The translations under genes were made by a program, and so were the position numbers. The notes below the pieces were generated by a model, which saw only the letters and a list, made by a program, of their open reading frames with translations, made no database searches and was not told the origin of the DNA. Below, one piece after another: positions 27,428-36,592 of a stretch of 64,000 nucleotides of DNA (positions are counted from its first letter, which is position 1; every line of letters begins with the position of its first letter). The stretch is taken from the NCBI GenBank assembly GCA_910577665.1, contig CAJTOJ010000016.1, positions 1-64,000 of the forward strand, given 5' to 3'. The DNA is from an uncultured Acetatifactor sp. Its GTDB lineage: Bacteria > Bacillota > Clostridia > Lachnospirales > Lachnospiraceae.

Positions 27428-28580
27428 CTGCTTCCCCTATGAAATAAAAATCCTCCCCTGGCAGGGTACCACCAACCAGCTGCGGTTCAAAGGACCAGAG
27501 TACGGACAAATAGGCGGAAAGCGCCTCCTTCATCTCCTCCCCTGTGACACAGGCAATATTGCATCTGGGAATGGCTGACTGTGCCACTGGTTCCTGTCCC
27601 ATAATCCCTGCCTCCACTGCAAACGCCGCACCTGTCTCCACATCCTCCTTGATGGCCGCCACGCTGAGGGCGTGTTCTTCCAGGAAAGCCTGCACCGCTT
27701 CCTCATGTTCTTCCAGGAACTCCCTGCGCACCAGAGTGACCCCTGTGACAATCCCCCCTTCTCCCCCTGCCAGCTTGCGCCACTCCTGGTCTAAGTCCAG
27801 CACAATGTCAAGGGATGCATTCTGGGCCATGGCTGCTGTGGCAAAAGGCTGGGGCAGCAGTCCCAGAGCCAGAGGCTCTCCGGCCAGCAGGGCCGCCACT
27901 TCGGAAGGCTCAGACCTGAATTCCAGATGGTAATCCCCTTCCTGTAAACCGTTTTCCTGGCAGAGCCTGTTGAGAACCGCCTCCGGGGTGGTTCCCTTCC
28001 CTGTCAGGTAGATGGTCTTTCCTTCCAGGTCTGCCACAGACTCTACCCCGGAAGCGCCGGACACCAGGTACAGCACCCCCAGAGTATTGAGATCCACCAC
28101 AGCCACCCCGCCTTCCATCCGCTCATAGAGGATGGAAGCCACATTGGCAGGTACCAGGGCCATGTCAAGCTCTCCCTTTGCCACCAGCGACACCAGTTCA
28201 TCTGCTCCCGCGGCCATCCGAAACACATAGGTGTCTGTTGTCTCTCCTTTTTGGGCCTTGTCCATCAGGAACAAAAGCCCCAGGGAGGTGGGCCCTTTCA
28301 GAGAACCCACCCGTACCTGCACAGGTTCCCTGAAGCCCTCCGGTGTCTCAAAGGATTCCAGACCCCCGCCTGGCTCTGTGGTCTTATCCGGTTCTACCAA
28401 CGGCTGCCTGTGGGCACAGCCGCAGACAGCCACCAGAATAAGCAGCAACATTCCTATGGCAGTTTTCTTCCTACATGCGGCAACTTTTCTACCAGATCTG
28501 CCCATTTTTATACCCATCTGCGCGTTGCGATGCGCAGTCAGATCAACAGTTGAATACGCATTTTTATTCAACCTCTGCAT
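27414..28580 (-). CDS. ABC transporter substrate-binding lipoprotein (SsuA/NMT1-like)
   Basis: About 388 aa. A lipoprotein signal peptide ends at VCGC; hydrophobic core GMLLLILVAV. The mature part follows the NMT1/SsuA type-2 fold: VRVGSLKGPTSLGLLFL near the start, then GELDMALVPANVASILY and LEGKTIYLTGKGTTPEAVL. Such proteins bind small anions or heterocycles (sulfonates, pyrimidines, riboflavin); the ligand here is not evident. The start at 28580 has AGGA 9 nt upstream; a shorter form from 28517 is possible. First gene of the importer operon with the fused permease-ATPase. Confidence 0.8.
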   Translation of the reverse strand: MQRLNKNAYSTVDLTAHRNAQMGIKMGRSGRKVAACRKKTAIGMLLLILVAVCGCAHRQPLVEPDKTTEPGGGLESFETPEGFREPVQVRVGSLKGPTSLGLLFLMDKAQKGETTDTYVFRMAAGADELVSLVAKGELDMALVPANVASILYERMEGGVAVVDLNTLGVLYLVSGASGVESVADLEGKTIYLTGKGTTPEAVLNRLCQENGLQEGDYHLEFRSEPSEVAALLAGEPLALGLLPQPFATAAMAQNASLDIVLDLDQEWRKLAGGEGGIVTGVTLVRREFLEEHEEAVQAFLEEHALSVAAIKEDVETGAAFAVEAGIMGQEPVAQSAIPRCNIACVTGEEMKEALSAYLSVLWSFEPQLVGGTLPGEDFYFIGEADEGK

Positions 28581-28623
28581 TTTTTGGTATCCTGGCGGAT
28601 CTTGTCCAGGGCTTTTGGGGGAA

Positions 28624-28770
28624 TCAGGCTTCCTGCATGGCTGTCTGCCCTGTCCCTCTGAATATGGCTTCGCAGACGCCTCCGCCTGCAGCCAGATCCG
28701 TATTGGCCGCATTGACAATGGCATCCACTTCCATGCGGGTAATGTCCTGGCGTATTATGGTAAAAGGCAT
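28624..28770 (-). pseudogene. Truncated macrodomain (ADP-ribose-binding) gene
   Basis: 48 codons with a good ribosome site (GAGGAGG about 9 nt before the ATG). The protein begins MPFTIIRQDITRMEVDAIVN and continues AANTDLAAGGGVCEAIF, the classic opening of macrodomain ADP-ribose hydrolases, including the ligand-binding Asn and the GGGV loop. It stops about 10 residues later, while full domains need about 140-170 residues. No continuation is seen in the other frames before the binding-protein gene. Most likely a decayed gene; a functional micro-peptide is unlikely. Confidence 0.75.
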
Positions 28771-28866
28771 ATCCACTCCTCCTCAAGGCCTGCCGCTCCC
28801 GGTCCGGGCACCGGAAGCCATATGCCGGTCAAGTCCCCCTTCGCTGCACCTGTAGTGCCAGAACCA

Positions 28867-29733
28867 TCAGTCATTTGGCCGCTGGTAGAATCTTCCCGAC
28901 AAACTCTCCGTGTGGATCACATTCACAAACGCCTGGGGATCCATCTGCCTGGCGTGGCTGATCACCTTCCTGGCCTCATCCCTCCCCACCACAGAATAGA
29001 GCATCTTGCACTCTTTCTTCTGGTAGCAGCCGATGCCCTTGAACAGGGTGGCATCATGATTGGTCAGCTCTTTGATGGCTTCATAGATCTCATCTGGTTT
29101 TTGTGTTATGATCAGAAGAGTCTGCTTCTGGTAACGCTGGTACAATGCATGGAGTACCTGAGTGGAAGTAAACTGGAAGATAATAGAATACAGCGCCTCC
29201 TCCCAGCCAAAGATCGCTCCGGCAATCACGATGATCACCACATTGAAAGCAAACACGTAATTAAACGTATCTATATTGTATTTCTCTGAGAAGAAAATCG
29301 CAATGAAATCCGTACCTCCACTGGTGGCATTGGCCAACAGGCAGATACTGATCGCCACAGCGTTGAACAGGCCACCAAACACTGCCACCAGAAGAGGATC
29401 CTGGGTCAGGGCATAGCTAGGAATCAAGTCCGTGATAATACCGGAGAGTACCACCATCAGACAAGAATATCCGGTAAATTTTTTGCCGATGAATTTGAAA
29501 CTGATCACCACCGGGATTGCATTCAGCAGAAAATTGATCACGGAAAAAGGCGGTTCTACCCCCCAGACCAGTATGCTCACCTGCTGTAGCAGCCGGGTAA
29601 GCCCGTTGAAGCCTCCGGGAATCAGATCCCCGGCCCGTACGAAGGTCTTCAGGTTCACGGCCATGATAACAGATGCCGCCACGATCATGGCGGTTCTCCT
29701 CAGATTGTCCAGTTTCGCATTTTTTACTTTCAT
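28867..29733 (-). CDS. YitT family membrane protein (DUF161 plus DUF2179)
   Basis: 288 aa. Five or six N-terminal membrane helices (about 12-190) with the family pattern PGGFNGLTRLL and SGGTDFIAIF. A soluble C-terminal DUF2179 domain (about 200-280) includes RYQKQTLLIIT, TLFKGIGCYQKKECKMLYSVV and DPQAFVNVI. Function is unknown. GGGAGG precedes an in-frame GTG six bases upstream of the chosen ATG; either could be used. It follows the YfhO-like gene by 29 bp and is probably cotranscribed. Confidence 0.88.
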   Translation of the reverse strand: MKVKNAKLDNLRRTAMIVAASVIMAVNLKTFVRAGDLIPGGFNGLTRLLQQVSILVWGVEPPFSVINFLLNAIPVVISFKFIGKKFTGYSCLMVVLSGIITDLIPSYALTQDPLLVAVFGGLFNAVAISICLLANATSGGTDFIAIFFSEKYNIDTFNYVFAFNVVIIVIAGAIFGWEEALYSIIFQFTSTQVLHALYQRYQKQTLLIITQKPDEIYEAIKELTNHDATLFKGIGCYQKKECKMLYSVVGRDEARKVISHARQMDPQAFVNVIHTESLSGRFYQRPND

Positions 29734-29762
29734 TTTCACCAGTTCCTCCCATTTGCCTTCGG

Positions 29763-32399
29763 TTATTTGTTATCACCCCGGATTTTCCCTTTTGGTCCGC
29801 CCGCTCTTCGCCCTGTCAGATTCTCCCAGGACAATTTTCCTTCCCTGGCAGGCTGCTTCTGTCCCCTGCCAGACAGCCACATGAGCAGCACAAACAACAG
29901 GATGCTCCCGGCACTGACCACAAGACCTGCCCCTGCCCCCTGGGGCACGTAATGCAGTTCCAGGCTATACCGGCCTGGCTCTAAGTCAAATGCCATCAGA
30001 CATCCCCCGAACAGGACACCTTTTGCCTCCTCCCCGTTGATCCGTATGTCCCAGCCGGCTTCATAGGGGATGGACAGGATCAGACGGCCTGCCGTCTCCA
30101 TCTCTATGCTGCCGGACAAACGGTCGCTCTCCCACTGCACCTGCTCCAGATGGGTGGCGGAAAGCAGCTCCAGGGCATCCCGCAGCACTCCCGGATCCAT
30201 ACGGTATACATCTGCAGAGATCTTGGGCGTCTCATCCTTCTCATCATTGTTGGTCAGCGTCACGGTCTGCCCCTTTTCCAGATAGCCCAGGTAGAGAATG
30301 GAACCCTGCTTCAAGTCATTGTATTCTGCCGTCTCCGTACTGCCGCCAATACATGCCACTTTCCTGGTGCCCGATGCTGTCAGGATGGCGTAATAGATGC
30401 CTCCTTCTTCGGGGGTAAACCGAATATCGTCCCCTGCCGCTTCCCGGTTCTTTCTGGTAAACAGGGTACCGTCCACCCCCAGCTCCTTCACCATCTGGTT
30501 CTGTAGCTTTAACCCCTGGAAATCATATCCTTCCGGCAAGTCATACCCCACAGGCGCCACATAGCCGAAAGGCAGCGTGGCTTCACAGGCATAAAGATAG
30601 ATATCCCCGCTCTTATCCAACAAGGTATATAGTTCATTTTCATATTTTTCCGATTCCCCGAACATATAGTTCACATTCAGCAGGGCCGAGGTAAACCCAG
30701 TGGCCCCATCGAATCCATAATACACCTTGCTGTGACGCATTCCCAGCCTTTTATACAGATCCATCACATAGGAGTTCAGGGTGGAGGAAAACACACTGGC
30801 TGTGGGATACCCTGTCAAAGTACCATCGTTTTTCGTCTTCCTGGTGAACTTTTCCAGGCGGTAGACACTGTCCTCCCATTCCCTGGTACTCTCATACAAC
30901 GCCAGGTAATCTGCCTGTTGCCCCAGGTATGCGCTGCGGCTGGTGGTACCCACACTGGTATTAAACGTATTCACTGCCGTCTCCGCCACCACCAGGGCCA
31001 TGGCGATGATCCCGGTCCGCCACAGAATCTCCCGATTCTCCCTGGTCCGGTACATATACAGCAATATCCCATAAGCCAGTGCAAAACATAAAGTCAGGAT
31101 CTTGACTCCCAGTTCAAAATCCTCATGTTCTATAAATTTCTCACAGAACAGGAAAAAGATACCTGCCCCCACACAGCCATATAAAATATGCCTGGGATCT
31201 TCTTCCTTCATATGCAGGTAGGCATCACAGCACATGGTCAGCACCAGCAGGATATACAGGAAGGACTGTCTGGCGGGCAGGGAATCCGGATAATTCAACC
31301 CATGCCAGATAAAGTCCAGCAGATTGGTAGAAAACCCAAGCAGCAGAAAACCTGCCAGCGCCAGCCTGCAGAATTTCTCCCGGATGGAGATGTGCCGGTT
31401 CATCACATACATAGGCACCATGACCAGGACGGCACTGCCACAGTAGATATTGGGCCAGTGGTCCAGTCCACGCTCTGTGGTCACACACATACAATGTCTG
31501 GCCAGCATGTCCAGTACGGAAAAATAGGATTCCACCTTCTTGGGGAAATTCATATCCCCAAAATCTGTCTGCAAGATGGCACAGACCTCGGGTATCAGCA
31601 GCATGGCTGCCATCCCTCCCGCCAACAGGGAATACAACACAAAAAGCCCTATACTGCGCAGACGCCTTCTGTCCGTCACCAGCAACAGGGCAAAATACAG
31701 CACCAGAAAGATACAGATCATGATGGAGATATAATAATTGGTAAAAATAGACAGCGCCAGTGTCACGCAGTACAGGCCACACCGCCCTTCCTTCACCAGT
31801 CTCTCCAGCCCCAGCACCACCAGCGGCGCCAAAACAATGCAGTCAACCCACATAATATTGTAATTGTAAGCAGCCGTATATCCGGAAAGGGCATAAAAAC
31901 AGGCAAAAAAAACAACGCCAAAATTCTTTGTGCCGAAATGTCTTCTCAGATAAATGCACGCTGTAAGCCCGCAAAGCCCCAGCTTCAGCACCGTCAGATA
32001 GCTCATGAACTCCATCAGGTATGCCTCCGGCACCAGCAGGGCAAAGACGTGAAACGGGCTGGCCAGGTAATAGACATACAGCGCCAGGAAATTGGAACCA
32101 ATCCCCACTTGATAGGAGAAATGCAGGCTCTCCCCGCCCCGGACCTTGTGCAGCAGTTCGCTGAAAAAAGGCATATACTGATGATACATGTCGGAGAACA
32201 GAAAACTCCTGTCCCCAAAAGGATAGATCCCGTTGATCCCAAACAGGACCAGCATAATCAGCACAGGCAGCCCAAAGGATAGAAGCAACACCGCCCTCTG
32301 AGTGCCCCTGTTTTCATAAACTCCATCCCACATCCCATGTCTTTTTTCCCTGATACTTACAGCTGTATGTTGATATGCATGTTTTCTTTTCCACTTCAT
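29763..32399 (-). CDS. YfhO-like multi-span membrane protein
   Basis: 878 aa, with about 12 N-terminal and central helices, a large extracytoplasmic region (about 490-820) and a final helix before a basic tail. It begins with the YfhO pattern PFGDRSFLFSDMYHQYMPFFSEL and later has YNIMWVDCIVLAPLVVLGLE. YfhO-type proteins are GT-C-fold glycosyltransferases needed for glycosylation of lipoteichoic acid in Bacillus, so a surface-polymer role is inferred. GGGAGAGG lies 9 nt before the ATG. A family 1 repeat compound lies upstream. Confidence 0.88.
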   Translation of the reverse strand: MKWKRKHAYQHTAVSIREKRHGMWDGVYENRGTQRAVLLLSFGLPVLIMLVLFGINGIYPFGDRSFLFSDMYHQYMPFFSELLHKVRGGESLHFSYQVGIGSNFLALYVYYLASPFHVFALLVPEAYLMEFMSYLTVLKLGLCGLTACIYLRRHFGTKNFGVVFFACFYALSGYTAAYNYNIMWVDCIVLAPLVVLGLERLVKEGRCGLYCVTLALSIFTNYYISIMICIFLVLYFALLLVTDRRRLRSIGLFVLYSLLAGGMAAMLLIPEVCAILQTDFGDMNFPKKVESYFSVLDMLARHCMCVTTERGLDHWPNIYCGSAVLVMVPMYVMNRHISIREKFCRLALAGFLLLGFSTNLLDFIWHGLNYPDSLPARQSFLYILLVLTMCCDAYLHMKEEDPRHILYGCVGAGIFFLFCEKFIEHEDFELGVKILTLCFALAYGILLYMYRTRENREILWRTGIIAMALVVAETAVNTFNTSVGTTSRSAYLGQQADYLALYESTREWEDSVYRLEKFTRKTKNDGTLTGYPTASVFSSTLNSYVMDLYKRLGMRHSKVYYGFDGATGFTSALLNVNYMFGESEKYENELYTLLDKSGDIYLYACEATLPFGYVAPVGYDLPEGYDFQGLKLQNQMVKELGVDGTLFTRKNREAAGDDIRFTPEEGGIYYAILTASGTRKVACIGGSTETAEYNDLKQGSILYLGYLEKGQTVTLTNNDEKDETPKISADVYRMDPGVLRDALELLSATHLEQVQWESDRLSGSIEMETAGRLILSIPYEAGWDIRINGEEAKGVLFGGCLMAFDLEPGRYSLELHYVPQGAGAGLVVSAGSILLFVLLMWLSGRGQKQPAREGKLSWENLTGRRAGGPKGKIRGDNK

Positions 32400-32556
32400 G
32401 AACCAAAACCTCTCCCAATATGCAGGAACCATCCCTTCTTTGGGATCCACCGCGCTCTATCTTACCAGTTTCCTGCAAACATGCATATTCTAACAGATTT
32501 TTCCCTTAAGTGAAAGCCCCTTGTGAAAAAAACATGGCACTTCTTATGAGAGAACC

Positions 32557-32862
32557 GTTATTGTTCACTCGGTACTGCCGCCAAGTGTTTTCACGTGTTC
32601 TTTGCGTGACAAACCCGAGACTGCGTGCGCGAAATCGCTGTTCTTGCAATTTCTGCGCATCTGACTATGAAAGTCTCCAAATTGGGCCCTGCGACACCGC
32701 GAGGCGTTTCGTGCTCTCTTGCACGAAATCCCGAGACTGCTGTGCGCCAAACCCGCTTTCTTTGCGGGTTTGTGTGCATCTTCACAGGAACCCCCCAGAC
32801 TTTCATGCAAGGTGGAGCAGCCCGTTGCATGGGGATTTACCGTGAACGGAATGAACCGTAAC
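32557..32862. mobile_element. Compound family 1 repeat, copies D1 and D2
   Basis: The left end GTTATTGTTCAC (32557-32568) begins copy D1 in reverse orientation. At 32667-32806 a second element, D2 (140 bp), has ends ATGAAAGTCT/AGACTTTCAT and the same core, with hairpins AAACCCGC/GCGGGTTT and TTTCGTGC/GCACGAAA. The right arm of D1 may be 32842-32862 (GTGAACGG...CCGTAAC), after D2. This suggests D2 landed inside D1. No target duplication is seen for either. The right arm overlaps the 3' end of the LacI-type gene. Confidence 0.7.
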
Positions 32863-33838
32863 GTGGGGCCTCTGCCACACTCTCCCGCTCCAGAAATTCT
32901 CCTTCAATCTGGTCTTTCCGGGCCAGCCCTTCCCATTTGGGCTGTATCTTTTCCAGCAGACTGTACATCATGTGCTGTCCCACTTCAAATCCCTTCATGT
33001 CCAGGGTGGCCAGGGCCGGATACATATTCTCCAGAAACGGGATCCCGTCACATCCCACCAGCGACACATCCCGGGGAACCTGGTACCCCTCCAGACGCAA
33101 CTGCCTGTAACACCCCAGTGCCATAAGGTCATTGACTGCAAATATTGCCGTGAAAACTTCCTTCCTGCGAAGCAGCTCCTTCGTAGCTTCTATCCCGGCC
33201 TGCTCATCCGTATTGCCATTTTGCCTGCCGTCCACCACAAGGGCCTGGCACACAGGAAGCCCCTCCTGTTTTAGTGCCTCCACAAAAAAACGGTACCGGT
33301 AATGGTTCGTCTTCTCCACAGGCATGCCACTTAAAAAAGCAATCTTCTCATGCCCTTTCTCCTTCAGGCAATGAACCATATGGAAAATGGCATTCCGGTA
33401 AGATGGCGCCTCGCTTCCCCACAGACACGGCACTGACAGGTGGTCCCCCACACACTCCTTCATGTCATCATGGCTGCCCACCGCAAACAGGATCCCGTCC
33501 ACCCCCCGGGAAGTCAGCTCCAGAAGGCTTGCACGGTTAGACACATTCACCGCCAGGGAGGATACCAGATACCCATACCGGGACGCCACAGACTGCACGC
33601 CCTCCGCTAGCTGGCCATAGTATGGATTCATCAGATTATCCACCAGCAGAGCCACATGCATGGTCTGCTTCATCACAAGGCTCCTGGCCACCAGATTGGG
33701 CCTATACCCCAGGGTGTTGGCCGCCTCCAGCACTCTTTCCCGGACCTGGGGCGTCACCCGCTTCGTATTGTTCAACACATAAGACACGGTAGCTCCCGAT
33801 ACCCCTGCCATCCTGGCCACGTCTTCCCTTGTACTCAT
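32837..33838 (-). CDS. LacI-family transcriptional regulator
   Basis: 333 aa. The N-terminal helix-turn-helix has STREDVARMAGVSGATVSYVLN, then the hinge helix NLVARSLVMKQT. A periplasmic-binding-protein-like sensor domain follows (about 60-325), with ending SLVGCDGIPFLENMYPALATL. AAGGGAG lies 6 nt before the ATG at 33838. The last eight codons and stop (RYGSFRSR) come from the arm of a family 1 repeat, so the natural C-terminus was replaced. No sugar genes flank it closely; its target is unknown. Confidence 0.92.
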   Translation of the reverse strand: MSTREDVARMAGVSGATVSYVLNNTKRVTPQVRERVLEAANTLGYRPNLVARSLVMKQTMHVALLVDNLMNPYYGQLAEGVQSVASRYGYLVSSLAVNVSNRASLLELTSRGVDGILFAVGSHDDMKECVGDHLSVPCLWGSEAPSYRNAIFHMVHCLKEKGHEKIAFLSGMPVEKTNHYRYRFFVEALKQEGLPVCQALVVDGRQNGNTDEQAGIEATKELLRRKEVFTAIFAVNDLMALGCYRQLRLEGYQVPRDVSLVGCDGIPFLENMYPALATLDMKGFEVGQHMMYSLLEKIQPKWEGLARKDQIEGEFLERESVAEAPRYGSFRSR

Positions 33839-33962
33839 AGGCGACTCCCTTCCGAAACATCCAACACTGTTTTCCACTATCCCGGCAAAGCACCTGCACA
33901 GTCCCGCTTTGCCCGTCTGTCTCTCTCCTCCCCATACAGACTGCTGCCGGATCAGATACTGG

Positions 33963-35237
33963 TCAAGGCATACCATCCCCCGGCCCCCGGTAGCGCCACA
34001 GAACCTTCTTCACCACATCCCGGCCACCTTCCCGGCCTGGCTCAGGTATTCCTGTAAGCTCCATTCTCCACGGCACGGAATAAGGACCGTCCGGATTCTG
34101 CTTCAGCAACAGAAAAATGTGTCTGCGTCTGGCTTTGCTTCCAGCCGCGTCCGGATCCCCTGACCGTCTCCTCCAGGCTTCATATCCATCCAGATAACTC
34201 TCCGCCATCTCGTCCCAGGAGGCAAAACGCTGCTGAAGCACTTTCCCTGTCCTGGCAAATTCCCTGTCCATCTCCTGCCTGTCTATCATTTTCACCAGAT
34301 ACATCATCCCTGCAAGCTGGTTGGCCCGGCACAGATCCCAGCCTGCGTACACCGTATCCATACACCCTGCATGTTCTTCCACCAGATCATGGATAATCCT
34401 GAGACCCTCCTGTCTGTCATGGATGCCCCACTGCTCTCCCAGGGCCACCTTCTTAAAACTGGCAAGTACTTTGCGGCTGCCATGCACCCCTGTCACCAGC
34501 GGCCATCCTTCCAGCATAGGAAAGGAATGCGCCCAGATGGCAAAGGAGGAAGCACTGAAACATTCCAGGTCATTGCGCGGCAGCAGCGGATCCCTCCTCC
34601 AGAAAAGAGCAGGCGCAAACCGCCAACACCGCACCCCTACGATACGGTAAGCTGCAATTCCCAGGACAAAGATCCACACAGAGGCCATCCTGCCCAGTGC
34701 CCGGCTATAATCCGCTTCTGTCAGCACTGGCACAAAATCACCATACATATCCACATAATGATCCGGCACAGCCAGAAGTTTCTCAAAGACCATCACCTCT
34801 TCGGGCGGATCCCATTCTCTCCACACCCCTACAGGAAGGCGGTAGATTCCTGCTTCCTCCGTGTCCGACATGGCCTTCCTGTTGATATGGGCAATTACCA
34901 GTTCCCCGCTGGGCAGCTTTATCCGGTGATACATCTGCTCTCCCACACGAACCGTATCATAATTGATCACAGCCCCTTTCACCATCAGCGTAAAAGTTCC
35001 ATATTGATCCATATCCGCTATAGACTGCGCCACAGGAAGCTCCTCGCCTGCCACATTGCCCACTCCCCCTTCCGCCAGGGTGACTTCTTTTTTATAAAAG
35101 TCATAGAGAAATGGCCCCAGACCAAACTCCACCAGAAGACACAGCCCTATCATCACCGGAAGCAGCAAAAACATCTGGTACAGGTTTGTCTTAAAACCAT
35201 AAATATTCTTGTTTGAAATCTGGTATCTGGCAGACAT
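33963..35237 (-). CDS. Membrane protein with DUF1266-like C-terminal domain
   Basis: 424 aa. One membrane helix near the N-terminus (about 22-45), an extracytoplasmic loop to about 180, a second helix (about 186-208), then a cytoplasmic domain. That domain contains WGIHDRQEGLRIIHDLVEEH and YAGWDLCRANQLAGMMYL, the pattern of DUF1266 proteins, whose function is not established. AGGAGG precedes the ATG. It precedes the LacI-type gene in the same direction with 124 bp between. The domain call is by eye and moderate. Confidence 0.62.
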   Translation of the reverse strand: MSARYQISNKNIYGFKTNLYQMFLLLPVMIGLCLLVEFGLGPFLYDFYKKEVTLAEGGVGNVAGEELPVAQSIADMDQYGTFTLMVKGAVINYDTVRVGEQMYHRIKLPSGELVIAHINRKAMSDTEEAGIYRLPVGVWREWDPPEEVMVFEKLLAVPDHYVDMYGDFVPVLTEADYSRALGRMASVWIFVLGIAAYRIVGVRCWRFAPALFWRRDPLLPRNDLECFSASSFAIWAHSFPMLEGWPLVTGVHGSRKVLASFKKVALGEQWGIHDRQEGLRIIHDLVEEHAGCMDTVYAGWDLCRANQLAGMMYLVKMIDRQEMDREFARTGKVLQQRFASWDEMAESYLDGYEAWRRRSGDPDAAGSKARRRHIFLLLKQNPDGPYSVPWRMELTGIPEPGREGGRDVVKKVLWRYRGPGDGMP

Positions 35238-35345
35238 ATTTCCTCCTGATTCTATTTCCTGTTCCTTGCTCTATTCCTTTATTCCTATTATTATAGTAAC
35301 ATGATGGCTGTATTCCGGCAATAGAAATCCATCCAGAACTTTCCA

Positions 35346-35374
35346 ACATATTTTCATCTCCCAGGGTCATACTA
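35346..35374 (+). promoter_or_regulatory. Sigma-G-type promoter of the SASP gene
   Basis: ACATA (35346-35350), a 17-bp spacer and CATACTA (35368-35374). CATACTA matches the forespore sigma-G/F -10 sequence exactly. The leader, about 118 nt, holds a long hairpin. Confidence 0.7.
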
Positions 35375-35420
35375 AGACCAAGATAAGTCGCAGCAAGCAC
35401 GAACCGCGAGACCAGAAAGG

Positions 35421-35455
35421 CTTCAAGGTAAGTGCAGGCAGCACTTATCTTGAAG
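35421..35455 (+). other. Long hairpin in the SASP leader
   Basis: CTTCAAGGTAAGTGC and GCACTTATCTTGAAG pair over 15 positions (one G-U pair) around a 5-nt loop. The segment AAGATAAGT also occurs at 35383-35391, offering an alternative pairing. No T-run follows, so it is not a terminator; it may stabilise or control the spore mRNA. Confidence 0.65.
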
Positions 35456-35498
35456 ATAGAGAAGAAAAAAGGAAACACACAAATGGAGGTGAAAAAGA

Positions 35499-35699
35499 AT
35501 GTCCAGCAACAAAACCAATAGAGTGGAAGTGCCTGAAGCTAAGGCAGCAATGGATCGTTTCAAAACTGAAGTTGCATCTGAGCTTGGTGTAAATCTGAAG
35601 GAGGGTTACAATGGTGACCTGACTTCCCGTGAGGCCGGTTCTATCGGCGGAGAAATGGTTCGTCGTATGATCAAGAAGCAGGAAGAGCAGATGAAGTAA
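35499..35699 (+). CDS. Alpha/beta-type small acid-soluble spore protein
   Basis: 66 aa DNA-binding protein that coats and protects spore DNA. The two family blocks are intact: ELGVNLKEGYNGDLTSREAG (which includes the germination protease cleavage region ahead of it) and GSIGGEMVRRMI. TGGAGGTG precedes the ATG. It is a single-gene unit between a sigma-G-type promoter and a strong terminator. It is direct evidence for endospore formation. Confidence 0.96.
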   Translation: MSSNKTNRVEVPEAKAAMDRFKTEVASELGVNLKEGYNGDLTSREAGSIGGEMVRRMIKKQEEQMK

Positions 35700-35715
35700 G
35701 TTCTCCCTGCCTGCC

Positions 35716-35750
35716 AAAGGAGCTGTTGCAATTGCAACAGCTCCTTTTTT
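35716..35750. terminator. Bidirectional terminator of SASP and fsa
   Basis: Perfect dyad AAAGGAGCTGTTGCA / TGCAACAGCTCCTTT with a T-run on the plus strand, 17 bp after the SASP stop. Confidence 0.92.
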
Positions 35751-35829
35751 CCTTCCATACCTGCCTGGCTTGATACCTGTGTGTCCCTCCTTACCGGAAA
35801 CACTCCGGTATCCAAAGGCCAGTCAGCTT

Positions 35830-36483
35830 TTACTCTCCGAACACAGCCCTGTAATCTGCCTGAAACTTGGCAATTCCTGCATCTGTCAGCGGATGCTTCA
35901 CCATCTGCTCTATGACGGCATAGGGAACTGTGGCAATGTCTGCACCAGCCAGGGCACAGTCTGTCACATGCACAGGATTGCGGACGCTGGCCGCTATGAT
36001 CTGGGTCTCTATATCTGCCACAGCAAAGATATCAGATATCTCACGGATCAAGTCAACCCCTCTCTGGCTGATGTCATCCAGACGTCCCAGGAAAGGCGAT
36101 ACATAAGTGGCTCCTGCCCTTGCCGCCAGAAGCGCCTGGTTGGCAGTAAATACCAGGGTCACATTTGTCTTAATCCCCTCTGCGGACAAGGCTTTGCAGG
36201 CTTTTAAGCCCTCCACTGTCATAGGAATCTTCACCACCATGTTAGGATGGATGGCGGCAATCTGCCTGCCTTCCTGGATCATACCCTCCGCATCCACAGT
36301 GGTGGCTTTCACCTCACCACTGATAGGTCCATCCACAATGGACGCAATCTCAGCAATGACTTCCTCAAATACCCTGCCTTCCTTTGCAATCAAGGAAGGA
36401 TTGGTGGTTACACCACAGATCACTCCCATGTCATTTGCTTTCCGAATGTCCTCTACTTTTGCCGTATCAACGAAAAAACGCAT
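35830..36483 (-). CDS. fsa: Fructose-6-phosphate aldolase / small transaldolase
   Basis: 217 aa TIM-barrel of the short transaldolase family. FVDTAK opens the protein, GVTTNPSLIAKEG follows, and the Schiff-base Lys85 lies in VVKIPMT. VSPFLGRLDD and the ending DAGIAKFQADY are typical. AAAAGGAG precedes the ATG. Members act either as transaldolase in the pentose phosphate pathway or as fructose-6-phosphate aldolase; sequence by eye does not separate these. It stands alone, downstream of the kinase gene. Confidence 0.92.
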   Translation of the reverse strand: MRFFVDTAKVEDIRKANDMGVICGVTTNPSLIAKEGRVFEEVIAEIASIVDGPISGEVKATTVDAEGMIQEGRQIAAIHPNMVVKIPMTVEGLKACKALSAEGIKTNVTLVFTANQALLAARAGATYVSPFLGRLDDISQRGVDLIREISDIFAVADIETQIIAASVRNPVHVTDCALAGADIATVPYAVIEQMVKHPLTDAGIAKFQADYRAVFGE

Positions 36484-36592
36484 ACTAATCTCTCCTTTTC
36501 TCCTTCTGTTTTGGTCCCAGCCATCTGTCTGCGGCTTTCTGTGCCCGGATACATGCATAACAATTCCAGTATACCCAATTACCACCCAAAAC

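Noticed and set aside
32565..32830. Several 60-110 codon frames inside the D1/D2 repeats
   Set aside because: They lie in structured repeat DNA, lack ribosome sites and differ between copies.
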